The notes under the pieces: model-generated
The model's database searches: none
Told to the model about the DNA's origin: nothing
What the model saw: the letters and a program-made list of their open reading frames with translations, nothing else
Source: JAAZHD01 sp012510895
GTDB lineage: Bacteria; Bacillota; Clostridia; Caldicoprobacterales; DTU083
Length of the DNA stretch: 43,527 nucleotides
Direction of reading: 5' to 3'
NCBI GenBank assembly: GCA_050951465.1
Contig: JBMNJC010000001.1
Coordinates: 1-43,527 of the forward strand
Shown here: one piece after another, positions 26,318-34,201 of the stretch
Layout of the letters: every line of letters starts with the position of its first letter
Position numbering within the stretch: position 1 is the stretch's first letter
Position numbers and translations under genes: made by a program

Positions 26318-26836
26318 ATGAAAAAACTACTAATCTTTATAATTACAACATCTTTTTTGATCGGACTTTCTTCTTGTTCATTTGTGGATGGGAAAAATAG
26401 ACAAGCAGGAAAAGATCCGGCATCTAATGAGAATCTGGAAGGCAGTTTGGAGGAGATCCTGGATAAGATATACGAAACAGCTAATCTGGAAGATAGTTTC
26501 AGAGAATGGATACAAGACGGTCTAATGTTAACAGAGATTAGTGAAGAAAACTGTGAAAACTATTTTGGCACAAAAGTAGAATTTGAATCAGGAATTGCTT
26601 CCGAACCTATAATGATGCCATCTGCATATCTTTTATGTCTTATTCGAGTCAATGAGGGGGCTGATATAGAGAAAATCAAAGCTGAAATTAAAGAAAAAGC
26701 TGATCCTATGAGATGGATCTGTGTAGGAGTAGATCCGTCCAACATATATGTATCAAACGTAGGAGATGTAATTATGCTTGTCATGAGCGATGAAGCCGGC
26801 AAAGAACTAAATGATGCATTTTTAGCACTGAAATAA
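26318..26836 (+). CDS. DUF4358-like lipoprotein
   Basis: A 172-aa secreted lipoprotein: a type II signal peptide (KKLLIFIITTSFLIGLSSC, lipidated C20), a short polar linker, then a domain with YFGTKVEFESGIASEPIMM and MRWICVGVDPSNIYV that I recognise as DUF4358. Proteins of this type frequently sit beside MBOAT O-acyltransferase genes, and here the MBOAT gene starts 5 nt after the stop. An extracytoplasmic accessory role in polymer acylation is inferred. SD GAGGAGG lies upstream. First gene of a three-gene cassette. Confidence 0.75.
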   Translation: MKKLLIFIITTSFLIGLSSCSFVDGKNRQAGKDPASNENLEGSLEEILDKIYETANLEDSFREWIQDGLMLTEISEENCENYFGTKVEFESGIASEPIMMPSAYLLCLIRVNEGADIEKIKAEIKEKADPMRWICVGVDPSNIYVSNVGDVIMLVMSDEAGKELNDAFLALK

Positions 26837-26841
26837 ATGCC

Positions 26842-28245
26842 ATGGTGTTTTCAAGTATAACTTTTTTGTATTATTTTTTGCCACTTGTATTGGTACTGTA
26901 TTTTCTTGCTCCATACAAATTTAAAAACTTCGTATTATTAAGCTCAAGTTTGTTATTCTATTTTTATGGGGAGCCGGTTTACACTGTCTTGCTTGTTATT
27001 TCATGTGTATCAGGTTATCTTCATGGGCTCTGGATAGAACGTGCCAAAAAAGGGAGATATGCGAAAGTTTCGCTTATCTCCTCAGTTATTACCAGTGTGG
27101 GCGGGCTTGTATTCTTTAAATATACTGATTTTTTTATTGAAAATATCAACCGGCTGTTCAATAGCAGTATTCCATTATTAAGAATTACCCTGCCTATTGG
27201 TATTAGTTTTTATACTTTCCAGATTCTTTCATATACTATAGATGTGTATAGGGGAAATGCTGAAGCACAAAGAAACCTGTTTAATTTTTCTATGTATGTA
27301 TCTTTATTTCCACAGCTTATTGCAGGCCCTGTTGTACGATATACAACTATAGAAAAAGAGATATTGTATCGCGAACATACATTGGAAGAATTCGCTTACG
27401 GGGTAAGACGTTTTATTACTGGACTGTCCAAAAAGGTATTGCTGGCAAACAATTTAGGCGAATTGATCGCAGCTTTGCAAAATCCTGATGAAATATCTTT
27501 AATATCCTACTGGATTATAGGTATTTCTTTTGCCTTACAGGTTTACTTTGATTTTTCCGGTTACAGTGATATGGCAATTGGTATGGGTCGAATGTTCGGA
27601 TTTCGTTTTTCTGAGAATTTTAACTATCCCTTTGAATCTAAAAGCATAACGGATTTTTGGAGACGGTGGCATATATCCCTGGGAACCTGGTTCCGGGATT
27701 ATGTCTATATACCTTTGGGGGGTAACAGAGTTTCACTGCCGAAATGGATTAGAAATGTAATAATTGTTTGGTTCCTAACAGGTTTCTGGCATGGAGCTCA
27801 TTGGAATTTTATTATATGGGGACTTTATTTTGCAATTTTAATGATTATAGAAAAACTCATTTTAAGAAAATACTTAGACAAGATTCCTGTAATACTTGCA
27901 CGGCTCTATACTCTGTTTTTTATACTGATTAGCTTTGTAATATTCAATGCTGATGGAATCAAATCGAGCCTTAATATCTTAAGCGGCATGTTGGGTTTAA
28001 ATTCAGTACCGTGTATTAATTCTTATACCCTGTACTATTTAAAAAGTTATTTCATCATATTGATTATTTCCATTATAGCCTCAATATCTTTGGGCAGTAA
28101 AATAGTTGTAAGGCTGGGTAAAAATAAAGCAGCACAGTTAATTGTTTCCATACTGGAGCCTATTGGGCTGCTGTTACTTTTGATACTGGTTACAGCTTAT
28201 CTGGTAGATGGATCCTTTAACCCTTTTCTATATTTTCGATTTTAG
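26842..28245 (+). CDS. MBOAT family O-acyltransferase (AlgI/DltB-like)
   Basis: A 467-aa polytopic membrane protein with roughly ten hydrophobic segments. The MBOAT hallmarks are FWRRWHISLGTWFRDYVYIP and the invariant histidine in FLTGFWHGAHWNF. Relatives move acyl groups, usually acetyl, across the membrane to polysaccharides (AlgI) or D-alanine to teichoic acids (DltB). No dlt genes are present, and the following DHHW gene fits an AlgI-type polysaccharide O-acetylation system. No clear SD; with a 5-nt spacing to the lipoprotein gene it is probably translationally coupled. Confidence 0.88.
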   Translation: MVFSSITFLYYFLPLVLVLYFLAPYKFKNFVLLSSSLLFYFYGEPVYTVLLVISCVSGYLHGLWIERAKKGRYAKVSLISSVITSVGGLVFFKYTDFFIENINRLFNSSIPLLRITLPIGISFYTFQILSYTIDVYRGNAEAQRNLFNFSMYVSLFPQLIAGPVVRYTTIEKEILYREHTLEEFAYGVRRFITGLSKKVLLANNLGELIAALQNPDEISLISYWIIGISFALQVYFDFSGYSDMAIGMGRMFGFRFSENFNYPFESKSITDFWRRWHISLGTWFRDYVYIPLGGNRVSLPKWIRNVIIVWFLTGFWHGAHWNFIIWGLYFAILMIIEKLILRKYLDKIPVILARLYTLFFILISFVIFNADGIKSSLNILSGMLGLNSVPCINSYTLYYLKSYFIILIISIIASISLGSKIVVRLGKNKAAQLIVSILEPIGLLLLLILVTAYLVDGSFNPFLYFRF

Positions 28246-28269
28246 TCAACAGGAAAGAGATGTAGTATA

Positions 28270-29361
28270 ATGAAAAGCAAGATTATGGCATATGGTTTCA
28301 CTATTATATTAACTGGTTTATTTTTGATAAACCTAATAATACCGGATGAAGAATTTACCATCAGCGAAAGAAGAAGGTTAGCTGAATTTCCTTCTTTTTC
28401 CATAAGTGGCTTATTAAGCGGAGAATTCTGTGAGAAATTTAATGAATATGTTGTAGATCAATTTTTTTTACGGGATTTATTCCGCAGGATAAAAGCTATA
28501 GGGAGTTATTACTTATTTAAGCAAAAAGATAATAATGGTATTTATATTATAGATGAGAACATCAGTAAAATCGAATATCCTTTGAATAATAAGGCTGTTA
28601 TTCAAGCAGTAGAGAAGATGAATGATATTTATATGAGATATCTTTCGGAGAAAAATGTTTTCTATGGTGTTATCCCGGATAAAAATTATTTTCTTGCGAA
28701 AGAAAACGGATATTTGAGCATGGATTATGAGAAATTATTAGACATACTTAGGAAAAACCTTGTAAATATGAAATATATAGATTTATTCTCAATTTTAAAA
28801 TTAGAAGATTACTACAGGACTGATATTCATTGGAGACAGGAAAACCTTTTGGAGCTCGCTGATAAAATATTGGAAAGTATGGTCGGTGATGTCCGAATAG
28901 AAAAAAATCAATATGTGCAACGGCATTGGTATCCTTTTTATGGTGCATTATACGGACATTCAGCCCTAAATATTGAACCGGATGAATTAATCTTTCTGAC
29001 AAATTCGGTAATAGAGAACAGCCTTGTATATGATTATGAAACTAATACTACCACAAGGGTTTATGTGCCAGAAAAATTGTGCAGTGTTGATTCTTATGAT
29101 GTTTTTCTGTCGGGAGCGAAACCAATTCTAAGAATTGTCAATGAGCAGGCAGATGACGATAAAGAACTTATATTATTTCGTGATTCCTTTGGAAGCAGCA
29201 TTGCTCCTCTGTTTCTTTCGGAATATAAATCTGTGATTTTGGTGGATTTGCGCTATATATCTTCTGATATACTTGGTAATTATATAGACTTTTCCAAAAA
29301 ACAAGATGTACTTTTTCTTTATAATACTCAATTGTTAAATCATGGTTATTTACTAAAATAA
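28270..29361 (+). CDS. DHHW family protein (AlgJ/AlgX-like)
   Basis: A 363-aa protein with one N-terminal membrane anchor (about 7-22) and an extracytoplasmic SGNH-like domain. The DHHW-type motif is TDIHWRQENL (about residue 195) and the nucleophile block is FRDSFGSSIAPLF (about 298-310). It should take the acyl group delivered by the MBOAT partner and place it on an extracellular polymer. SD GGAAAGAG is 9 nt before ATG. Last gene of the cassette; the polymer is not indicated by neighbouring genes. Confidence 0.82.
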   Translation: MKSKIMAYGFTIILTGLFLINLIIPDEEFTISERRRLAEFPSFSISGLLSGEFCEKFNEYVVDQFFLRDLFRRIKAIGSYYLFKQKDNNGIYIIDENISKIEYPLNNKAVIQAVEKMNDIYMRYLSEKNVFYGVIPDKNYFLAKENGYLSMDYEKLLDILRKNLVNMKYIDLFSILKLEDYYRTDIHWRQENLLELADKILESMVGDVRIEKNQYVQRHWYPFYGALYGHSALNIEPDELIFLTNSVIENSLVYDYETNTTTRVYVPEKLCSVDSYDVFLSGAKPILRIVNEQADDDKELILFRDSFGSSIAPLFLSEYKSVILVDLRYISSDILGNYIDFSKKQDVLFLYNTQLLNHGYLLK

Positions 29362-29383
29362 TAGGCTCAAAATAACAATTATT

Positions 29384-29400
29384 TAAATATAAAATTAGGC
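29384..29400 (+). repeat. Target-site duplication, left copy
   Basis: TAAATATAAAATTAGGC is repeated exactly at 29988-30004 on the other side of the 587-bp element. Confidence 0.75.
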
Positions 29401-29503
29401 TGTCAAAAACTTTTGAAAATGTCACCTAAAAAGATATTAAAAAGGAGTTAATTCTCGCTAGAGAATGTCACCTAATAATATCTATGAAGTAGTTTTTAAT
29501 TAA

Positions 29504-29532
29504 GGCCTTCCGGATAGATATGCCGGAAGGCC
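29504..29532. other. Strong hairpin inside the 587-bp element
   Basis: GGCCTTCCGG (29504-29513), 9-nt loop, CCGGAAGGCC (29523-29532). On the minus strand it is followed by TTAATT, so it may terminate the element's transcript. Confidence 0.6.
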
Positions 29533-29556
29533 AATCCAGAGTGTACTATACTACCG

Positions 29557-29609
29557 TTGTCAAGGTCGGGTAGTATTTTCTGCGAAAATCTCCACCCTTC
29601 CCTTGACAA
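29557..29609. other. Nested rod-like hairpin inside the element
   Basis: TTGTCAAGG (29557-29565) pairs with CCTTGACAA (29601-29609). Within it are GGGT with ACCC and ATTTTC with GAAAAT, closed by a three-base loop. In total 19 bp with small internal loops, so it could act as RNA or as a protein-binding DNA site. Confidence 0.55.
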
Positions 29610-29641
29610 TCAATAATGGTTATGATGCCGAACCTTGAAAA

Positions 29642-29941
29642 CTATGAATATTTCCTTAAGAAAATATTATTGAGCATTTCAAGAATTTCCTGATCAGAAT
29701 CTTCGTAAGTTAGTTTAGGGAACAGGCTTTGGCCGTATTTGTAGTAATGATCATCCGGAGGCCTATAGGTCTTGTGTTGCTTAGGTTCAGTGGCTTTAGT
29801 CCCTCTGGCAGGCTTTATGAAAGGCACTGTTGGATAAACTACCCCATTGTATTCTGCGCGAACACCTGTTATACTGCTTACGAATACGTTAATTTGTTTT
29901 TGTGTCATCAAGTAGCGTACCTCACATTTCATAAGTGACAT
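29642..29941 (-). CDS. Small protein of the 587-bp element
   Basis: An open frame of 99 codons beginning inside the inner AATGTCAC repeat of the right end. The better start is TTG or ATG at about 29911/29908, behind GTGAGG, which gives about 88 aa. The C-terminal half is Pro/Lys-rich and then acidic (KATEPKQHKTYRPPDDHY, LTYEDSDQEILEMLNNIF). I do not recognise a family. It may be a transposase fragment or an accessory protein of the element; the absence of frame damage suggests selection or recent arrival. Confidence 0.5.
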   Translation of the reverse strand: MSLMKCEVRYLMTQKQINVFVSSITGVRAEYNGVVYPTVPFIKPARGTKATEPKQHKTYRPPDDHYYKYGQSLFPKLTYEDSDQEILEMLNNIFLRKYS

Positions 29942-29987
29942 TTTATCACGAGAGTCTACATGGTGACATTATCATAAGTTAAACACA

Positions 29988-30004
29988 TAAATATAAAATT
30001 AGGC
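29988..30004 (+). repeat. Target-site duplication, right copy
   Basis: Exact copy of 29384-29400 directly after the right end of the 587-bp element. Confidence 0.75.
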
Positions 30005-30066
30005 TTGCTTTTTTTCGTATTTACTACTATAATAATTATTGCTGTTTAGTAAAGCAAATAACAGAT

Positions 30067-30142
30067 GCTGTTGTAGCTCAGGAGGCAGAGCGCGTCCTTG
30101 GTAAGGACGAGGTCCCGGGTTCGAATCCCGGCAATAGCTCCA
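30067..30142 (+). tRNA. tRNA-Thr (anticodon GGT)
   Basis: Complete cloverleaf of 76 nt: acceptor GCTGTTG with CAATAGC (one G-U), D-arm GCTC/GAGC, anticodon stem CGTCC/GGACG around TTGGTAA (anticodon GGT, reading ACC and ACU threonine codons), T-arm CCGGG-TTCGAAT-CCCGG, discriminator T and an encoded CCA. It is followed at once by its own terminator and by the IS110-type element. Confidence 0.95.
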
Positions 30143-30143
30143 A

Positions 30144-30177
30144 AAACTCCATTGCTTAAAGACAATGGAGTTTTTTT
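30144..30177 (+). terminator. Terminator of tRNA-Thr
   Basis: AAACTCCATTG (30144-30154), 8-nt loop, CAATGGAGTTT (30163-30173), running into seven T residues. Confidence 0.9.
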
Positions 30178-30250
30178 ATAAAAGAAAATAATGCCTTTAC
30201 AAAAATCAAAAATTTTTAAAGAGCATTCCTGTAATGATCTTTGTTGAACT

Positions 30251-30331
30251 TTGAAAAAAGAAGACCGTTCCTGTAGAATAAAATTGTGGTGGTCAACTGA
30301 CAAGTAAAACTTCCACAATAAATAATACAGG
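30251..30331 (+). promoter_or_regulatory. Promoter and fold-back hairpin of IS110 transposase
   Basis: TTGAAA (30251-30256), 17 nt, TAGAAT (30274-30279). The -10 overlaps the left arm of a two-part stem: CCTGTA (30270-30275) with TACAGG (30326-30331), and ATTGTGG (30283-30289) with CCACAAT (30313-30319). The right arm runs into the SD (GGGGGG, 30330-30335). RNA from this promoter lacks the left arm, whereas RNA entering from outside would fold over the SD. Confidence 0.5.
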
Positions 30332-30343
30332 GGGGCCTTCAAT

Positions 30344-31627
30344 ATGAAGTATAACCAAAATTTAAAAATCATGCAAGTTACAGATAGTACCTTGGTAATT
30401 GGGGTAGACATTGCCAAGAAAAAGCACTACGCACGAGCGTTTGACTGGCGCGGCATAGAACTTGATAAGACAATTAGCTTCAAGTCAACCTACCAGGGTT
30501 TCAAGAGTTTTGAAGAGTGGGCAAATGAGGTTGCTGCCAAGTACTGCAAGGACAAAGTCATAGTTGGGTTGGAACCAACAGGTCATTACTGGTACACATT
30601 TGCTCAGGAAATTCTGACGCAAGGGTATATGGTGGTACAGGAGAATCCATACCACGTAAAGAAAGCGAAAGAATTAGATGACAATTCGCCAAGCAAAAGC
30701 GATCGTAAAGATCCCAAGACCATCGCTATGCTTGTGAAGGACGGCAGATACCAGATACCATACATGCCACAAGGTCTCTTCGCAGAGCTTAGGAAAGCCA
30801 ACAATCTGCGGGAGGAATGGCTGGTGAAATCATGGACTGTTAAGAATAAAGTTCAGAGATGGATAGACACATACAATCCAGAGTTTACAGACGTATTTAA
30901 AAGCTGGGAAGGAAAAGCCGCTCTACTGACATTAAGAGAGATGCCGCTTCCCGGCATGATTACAAAACTGCCGGCAGAGGATATTGTAAGCATCTGGAGA
31001 ACAGAGGTAAAGCGGGCTGTAGGGCTGAAGCGGGCTCAGGAGCTGAAGGAAGCAACCATGTATAGCGTTGGAGTCAAAGAGGGCACGGAAATGGCACTCT
31101 ACGAGATTCGTCTGCTGATGAAGGAGTACCATGAGGTCCAAAACATCCTTGAGGGTATTGAGGCTCGGTTGGAAGAGTTGGTCTTAACTATTCCAGGTGC
31201 GGCAAGGCTGCTGGAGATCAAGGGTATTGGGATAAAGACGGCAGCAGGTTTCCTGGCAGAGATCGGTGATATAAATCGGTTTAGTCATCCAAAACAGATT
31301 ATCAAACTAGCCGGATTGAATCTCCGCGAGAATAGCTCGGGAACGCATAAGGGGCTGACGACCATTACCAAAAGGGGACGCAGCAGGTTACGGGCCATAC
31401 TGTTCAGGGCGATGCTTCCGCTTGTAGCCAAGAACGCTGAATTCAATGCCCTGCATAAGCATTACACAACCAGGAAAGAAAATCCGATAAAGAAGAAGCA
31501 GTCTTTAATAGCGCTATGCAGTCGATTCATTAGAATTGCCTATACGCTTATCACTAGGAATGTAGAATACAACCCGGTAAAAGCGCTAGGGGGCATTGTC
31601 CTTGCTGATACCCCCTTGGCAGCATAG
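30344..31627 (+). CDS. IS110-family DEDD transposase
   Basis: A 427-aa recombinase. The N-terminal RuvC-like DEDD domain is seen in VIGVDIAKKKHYA, VGLEPTGHYW and SKSDRKDPKTIAMLV. A helical linker follows (about 200-300). The C-terminal IS116/IS110/IS902 domain with the serine nucleophile lies in IIKLAGLNLRENSSGTHKG, with LLEIKGIGIKTAAGFLAEIG before it. Such enzymes act without target duplication and are guided by an element-encoded bridge (seeker) RNA. The frame is undamaged, and its GC is higher than that of the host genes. SD GGGGGG stands 8 nt before ATG. Confidence 0.93.
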   Translation: MKYNQNLKIMQVTDSTLVIGVDIAKKKHYARAFDWRGIELDKTISFKSTYQGFKSFEEWANEVAAKYCKDKVIVGLEPTGHYWYTFAQEILTQGYMVVQENPYHVKKAKELDDNSPSKSDRKDPKTIAMLVKDGRYQIPYMPQGLFAELRKANNLREEWLVKSWTVKNKVQRWIDTYNPEFTDVFKSWEGKAALLTLREMPLPGMITKLPAEDIVSIWRTEVKRAVGLKRAQELKEATMYSVGVKEGTEMALYEIRLLMKEYHEVQNILEGIEARLEELVLTIPGAARLLEIKGIGIKTAAGFLAEIGDINRFSHPKQIIKLAGLNLRENSSGTHKGLTTITKRGRSRLRAILFRAMLPLVAKNAEFNALHKHYTTRKENPIKKKQSLIALCSRFIRIAYTLITRNVEYNPVKALGGIVLADTPLAA

Positions 31628-31649
31628 AATAGCTTTGCATATGGGTCAC

Positions 31650-31837
31650 GGCCTGTCAGGAAGTCATTCCTGTGGGGTCGTCCCGCTGACAGGCCTACAG
31701 CGTGTGATAGCTCTGGTTGAGCGATGGGCATGGAGGCGGGGATGTGTACAGTGCATTGCTCATCGCCAGGTAATTCGATTGTATCACACGCTTTGCTCTT
31801 GGGTCATGCCCTTGGGTGGATCCTTGGGCCTTGAGCA
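31650..31837 (+). ncRNA. Candidate bridge/seeker RNA of the IS110 element
   Basis: Three consecutive hairpins directly downstream of the transposase stop. A: GGCCTGTCAG (31650-31659) with CTGACAGGCC (31686-31695). B: AGCGTGTGATA (31699-31709) with TATCACACGCT (31782-31792), an asymmetric internal loop (12 nt on the 3' side), then CTGG/CCAG, a 5-nt bulge, and a 9-bp stem CGATGGGCA/TGCTCATCG. C: TGCTC (31794-31798) with GAGCA (31833-31837) around GCCC/GGGC. A 5' stem-loop followed by stems with internal loops is the published design of bridge RNAs, and the position after the gene is that reported for IS1111-type elements. Guide bases are not assigned. Confidence 0.5.
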
Positions 31838-32379
31838 CAGGGACAGGAACGAAGAAGTATACAGGGATGTAATAAGTAAAAATTCGTTCTTTAACATCCG
31901 CAGATTTGCTCTGCGATAGAGGCAGGAATGCGTTTCACACACCTTGTGAACCTCTTGAGAACGGCCAATCAGGCGGATGATGAAGATAAGTATTCTTTAA
32001 CAATTTCACGATAGCACCTTGAAAAAAGAGAGCTGATAGTCGGCAGGAATTTATTCCATGAGGGCGCATATGACGACCCAGTAAAGGAGCATGGCCGACA
32101 TCCACCTCACGGATAGGCAGAACGAAGGAATTTAGGCCACGAGCCAGCGAGACATGGGAGGGTATGCCACCTGAGTTTATGTGGAGTAATCAGGGCCAAA
32201 AATAAATGTAATAAGTACGCAGTTTATTTAAGGCACCTATTTTCCCATATTTCAGGCAACAAAGCATTGAAATGCGTTATATCCGTGAGTGGTTCTCTTA
32301 ACAACAAAGTGAAATCCTAAGATTGAGAGAGAATACGAGAGAAAATGAAAGATAATAGAGGGAGGGTTATAATACATTT
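31838..32379 (+). other. Distal 3' non-coding part of IS110 element and spacer
   Basis: No gene is seen. Up to about 32243 it still folds locally: GAACGAA/TTCGTTC (31847-31889), GCAGA/TCTGC (31900-31914), TTCAC/GTGAA (31934-31950), and GTCGG with CCGAC (32039-32099) enclosing CCATG/CATGG. A 12-bp repeat, ATGTAATAAGTA, occurs at 31867-31878 and 32206-32217. From about 32244 the sequence becomes AT-rich host spacer and ends in the SD of the radical SAM gene. Confidence 0.4.
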
Positions 32380-34134
32380 ATGAATATTATATTAACTACA
32401 TTGAATTCAAAATACATACATAGCAACCTGGCATTACGAGTATTACGTGCATATTGCCGCAATAAATATCCTGATATTAGGATAATGGAATTCACAATAA
32501 ATGATCCGCTGGATCATATAATATCTTCTTTGGCTGCAGAGAAGCCGCAGCTATTAGGTTTTTCATGTTACATTTGGAACATACGGCCCACTCTTGATAT
32601 TATCAGTACTATAAAGAAGATACTTCCTGATTGCAAAATTTTGCTGGGCGGTCCTGAGGTCTCTTATGACGGGGAAGAGCTTCTGTATAATAATCATTTG
32701 ATTGACTATATAATTAAGGGAGAAGGGGAGCAGACCTTTTACGAATTATTAAATAGCCTGACTCAGGGCAAAGACCTAGAGCATGTGAATGGATTAATAT
32801 GGAGAAATGAAGTCAGGATTGTTACCAATCAACCTCGTAAATTAATAGAATTGGATTCTGTACCTTTTGCATATGAAGAAGGTTTATCAGGACTAAAAAA
32901 TAAAATTATTTACTATGAAACATCCAGAGGCTGTCCATATCGATGTCAATACTGTCTTTCTTCTACCACTGGCAAAGTTCGTTTTTTGACAATGGACAGA
33001 GTTAAACAGGAATTAGCATGGTTCGTTCGCTCTGGAGTTTCCCAAGTTAAATTGGTAGATCGCACTTTTAACTGTAATGCTGAACGAGCTAAGGAAATTT
33101 TCAGATATTTGATATCTTTAGGGGGAAGCACCAATTTCCATTTTGAGATGGCAGGCGACCTGATAGATAAAGAAATGTTAGATGTATTAAAAACAGCTCC
33201 GGTTGGATTATTTCAATTTGAAATCGGAGTTCAGAGTACAAGGGATAGTACATTATCGCTTATAGAAAGAAAAACAAACATAAATAAAATAAGAGAAGCA
33301 GTTTTAAATCTGATAGAACTAGATAATATTCATATTCATCTGGACTTAATAGCAGGGCTTCCCGATGAAGACATATACTCTATGGCCCAATCTGTTAATC
33401 ATGTTCTGCAGATGCGGCCACACAGGTTACAGCTTGGTTTTTTAAAATTGCTTAAGGGATCCGGACTTAGAGAAAAAGCGGAGGATTATAACTATCAGTA
33501 TACCGATTATCCACCTTATGAAGTTTTATGCAATCATGTTTTATCATTTGAAGAGTTAGACTTATTAAAAAGAATAGAAAAATTGATAGAAATATACTAT
33601 AATTCTCATCGATTTGAGAAATCGGTAGCTTATTTAATTGACATTAACAATGGTGATGCATATAAGGTCTTTAAAGACATGGCAGACTACTGGTATAACA
33701 AGGGGCTTTATCGATACTCCCACAGTAAAATTAGTATTTACGAGCATCTGCTTAATTACGCAAAAACATTAGACAGTGTGCAGATGTATTTGTTTTGTCA
33801 ACTTCTTAGATTTGATTTTGTACGTCATGAAAAACCCGGAAAATATCCTGAAGGGTTGGAACCACCCCATAACGAAATAAAGGAATTATCTTCCTGGCTG
33901 TATAAGTTTCTTCAAAATAAGGAAAATGTGGAACAATATTTGCCTAAATGGCAGGATTGCACACCAAAACAGATTTTAAGGTGGACACATTTAGATTATT
34001 ATTCCTATCCTCTGCACTTGGAAGGAGATTTGGCTTATCAAAAAGACAAAACTGTACTGTTATTTGATTATAAACATCGTAATGGTGTGAAAAAGCGGCC
34101 TAATTTGATTGTATTAAAAAATAACCGCCTTTAG
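32380..34134 (+). CDS. B12-binding-type radical SAM protein (DUF4080)
   Basis: A 584-aa cytoplasmic protein with an N-terminal cobalamin-binding-like Rossmann domain (about 1-140; LLGFSCYIWN, ILLGGPEVSYD, IKGEGEQTF), a radical SAM barrel (about 175-400) with cluster cysteines C185, C189 and C192 (SRGCPYRCQYC), and a C-terminal DUF4080-type region. The cobalamin lower-ligand DxHxxG motif is absent, as in most of this group, so cofactor binding is uncertain. The reaction is unknown; related enzymes modify tRNA or lipids. SD GGGAGGG lies 13 nt before ATG, rather far. It is the first host gene after the IS110 element. Confidence 0.82.
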   Translation: MNIILTTLNSKYIHSNLALRVLRAYCRNKYPDIRIMEFTINDPLDHIISSLAAEKPQLLGFSCYIWNIRPTLDIISTIKKILPDCKILLGGPEVSYDGEELLYNNHLIDYIIKGEGEQTFYELLNSLTQGKDLEHVNGLIWRNEVRIVTNQPRKLIELDSVPFAYEEGLSGLKNKIIYYETSRGCPYRCQYCLSSTTGKVRFLTMDRVKQELAWFVRSGVSQVKLVDRTFNCNAERAKEIFRYLISLGGSTNFHFEMAGDLIDKEMLDVLKTAPVGLFQFEIGVQSTRDSTLSLIERKTNINKIREAVLNLIELDNIHIHLDLIAGLPDEDIYSMAQSVNHVLQMRPHRLQLGFLKLLKGSGLREKAEDYNYQYTDYPPYEVLCNHVLSFEELDLLKRIEKLIEIYYNSHRFEKSVAYLIDINNGDAYKVFKDMADYWYNKGLYRYSHSKISIYEHLLNYAKTLDSVQMYLFCQLLRFDFVRHEKPGKYPEGLEPPHNEIKELSSWLYKFLQNKENVEQYLPKWQDCTPKQILRWTHLDYYSYPLHLEGDLAYQKDKTVLLFDYKHRNGVKKRPNLIVLKNNRL

Positions 34135-34146
34135 GTTAGGCGGGTT
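34123..34146 (-). terminator. Terminator of the Cys-rich small gene
   Basis: AACCGCCT (34123-34130) with AGGCGGGTT (34138-34146), one bulge. On the minus strand it is followed by TATTTTTTAATA. It overlaps the radical SAM stop codon and may serve both strands. Confidence 0.55.
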
Positions 34147-34201
34147 AAGCTTAGTTCTTCTAGTTTGATTGTTTAAATAAAAACGAAATCTAAAATCAGA
34201 G

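Larger units (their letters stand above)
29401..29987. mobile_element. 587-bp mobile element with TGT...ACA ends
   Basis: Flanked by a 17-bp direct repeat and bounded by inverted repeats: left (29401-29426) TGTCAAAAACTTTTGAAAAT then GTCACC, right complement (29987-29962) TGTGTTTAACTTATGATAAT then GTCACC, about 20 of 26 bases identical. AATGTCAC is repeated again inside each end (left near 29464, right near 29935), like tandem transposase sites. It carries one small minus-strand frame and two strong hairpins but no recognisable catalytic domain, so it looks like a non-autonomous or internally deleted element. A 15-18 bp target duplication is, as I recall, typical of the ISTde1 group of the IS1202 family; that assignment is tentative. 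Confidence 0.7.
30185..32243 (+). mobile_element. IS110-family insertion sequence
   Basis: Transposase 30344-31627 with about 160 nt of non-coding sequence before it and about 600 nt after it. Likely subterminal inverted repeats are AAAATAATGCCTT (30185-30197) and the complement of AAGGCACCTATTTT (32230-32243), sharing AAAATA and TGCCTT. IS110 elements leave no target duplication, so exact ends cannot be read. A long 3' non-coding region and subterminal repeats are features described for the IS1111 subgroup. The element sits directly downstream of the tRNA-Thr terminator. Confidence 0.7.

Noticed and set aside
29384..30142. Attachment sites of an integrative element at the tRNA-Thr gene
   Set aside because: The 17-bp direct repeats do not overlap the tRNA 3' end, there is no integrase, and inverted ends inside the repeats make a target-site duplication the better reading.
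31628..32243. Group II intron or retron RNA
   Set aside because: No reverse transcriptase, no domain V-like hairpin and no GUGYG start; the adjacent enzyme is an IS110 transposase.
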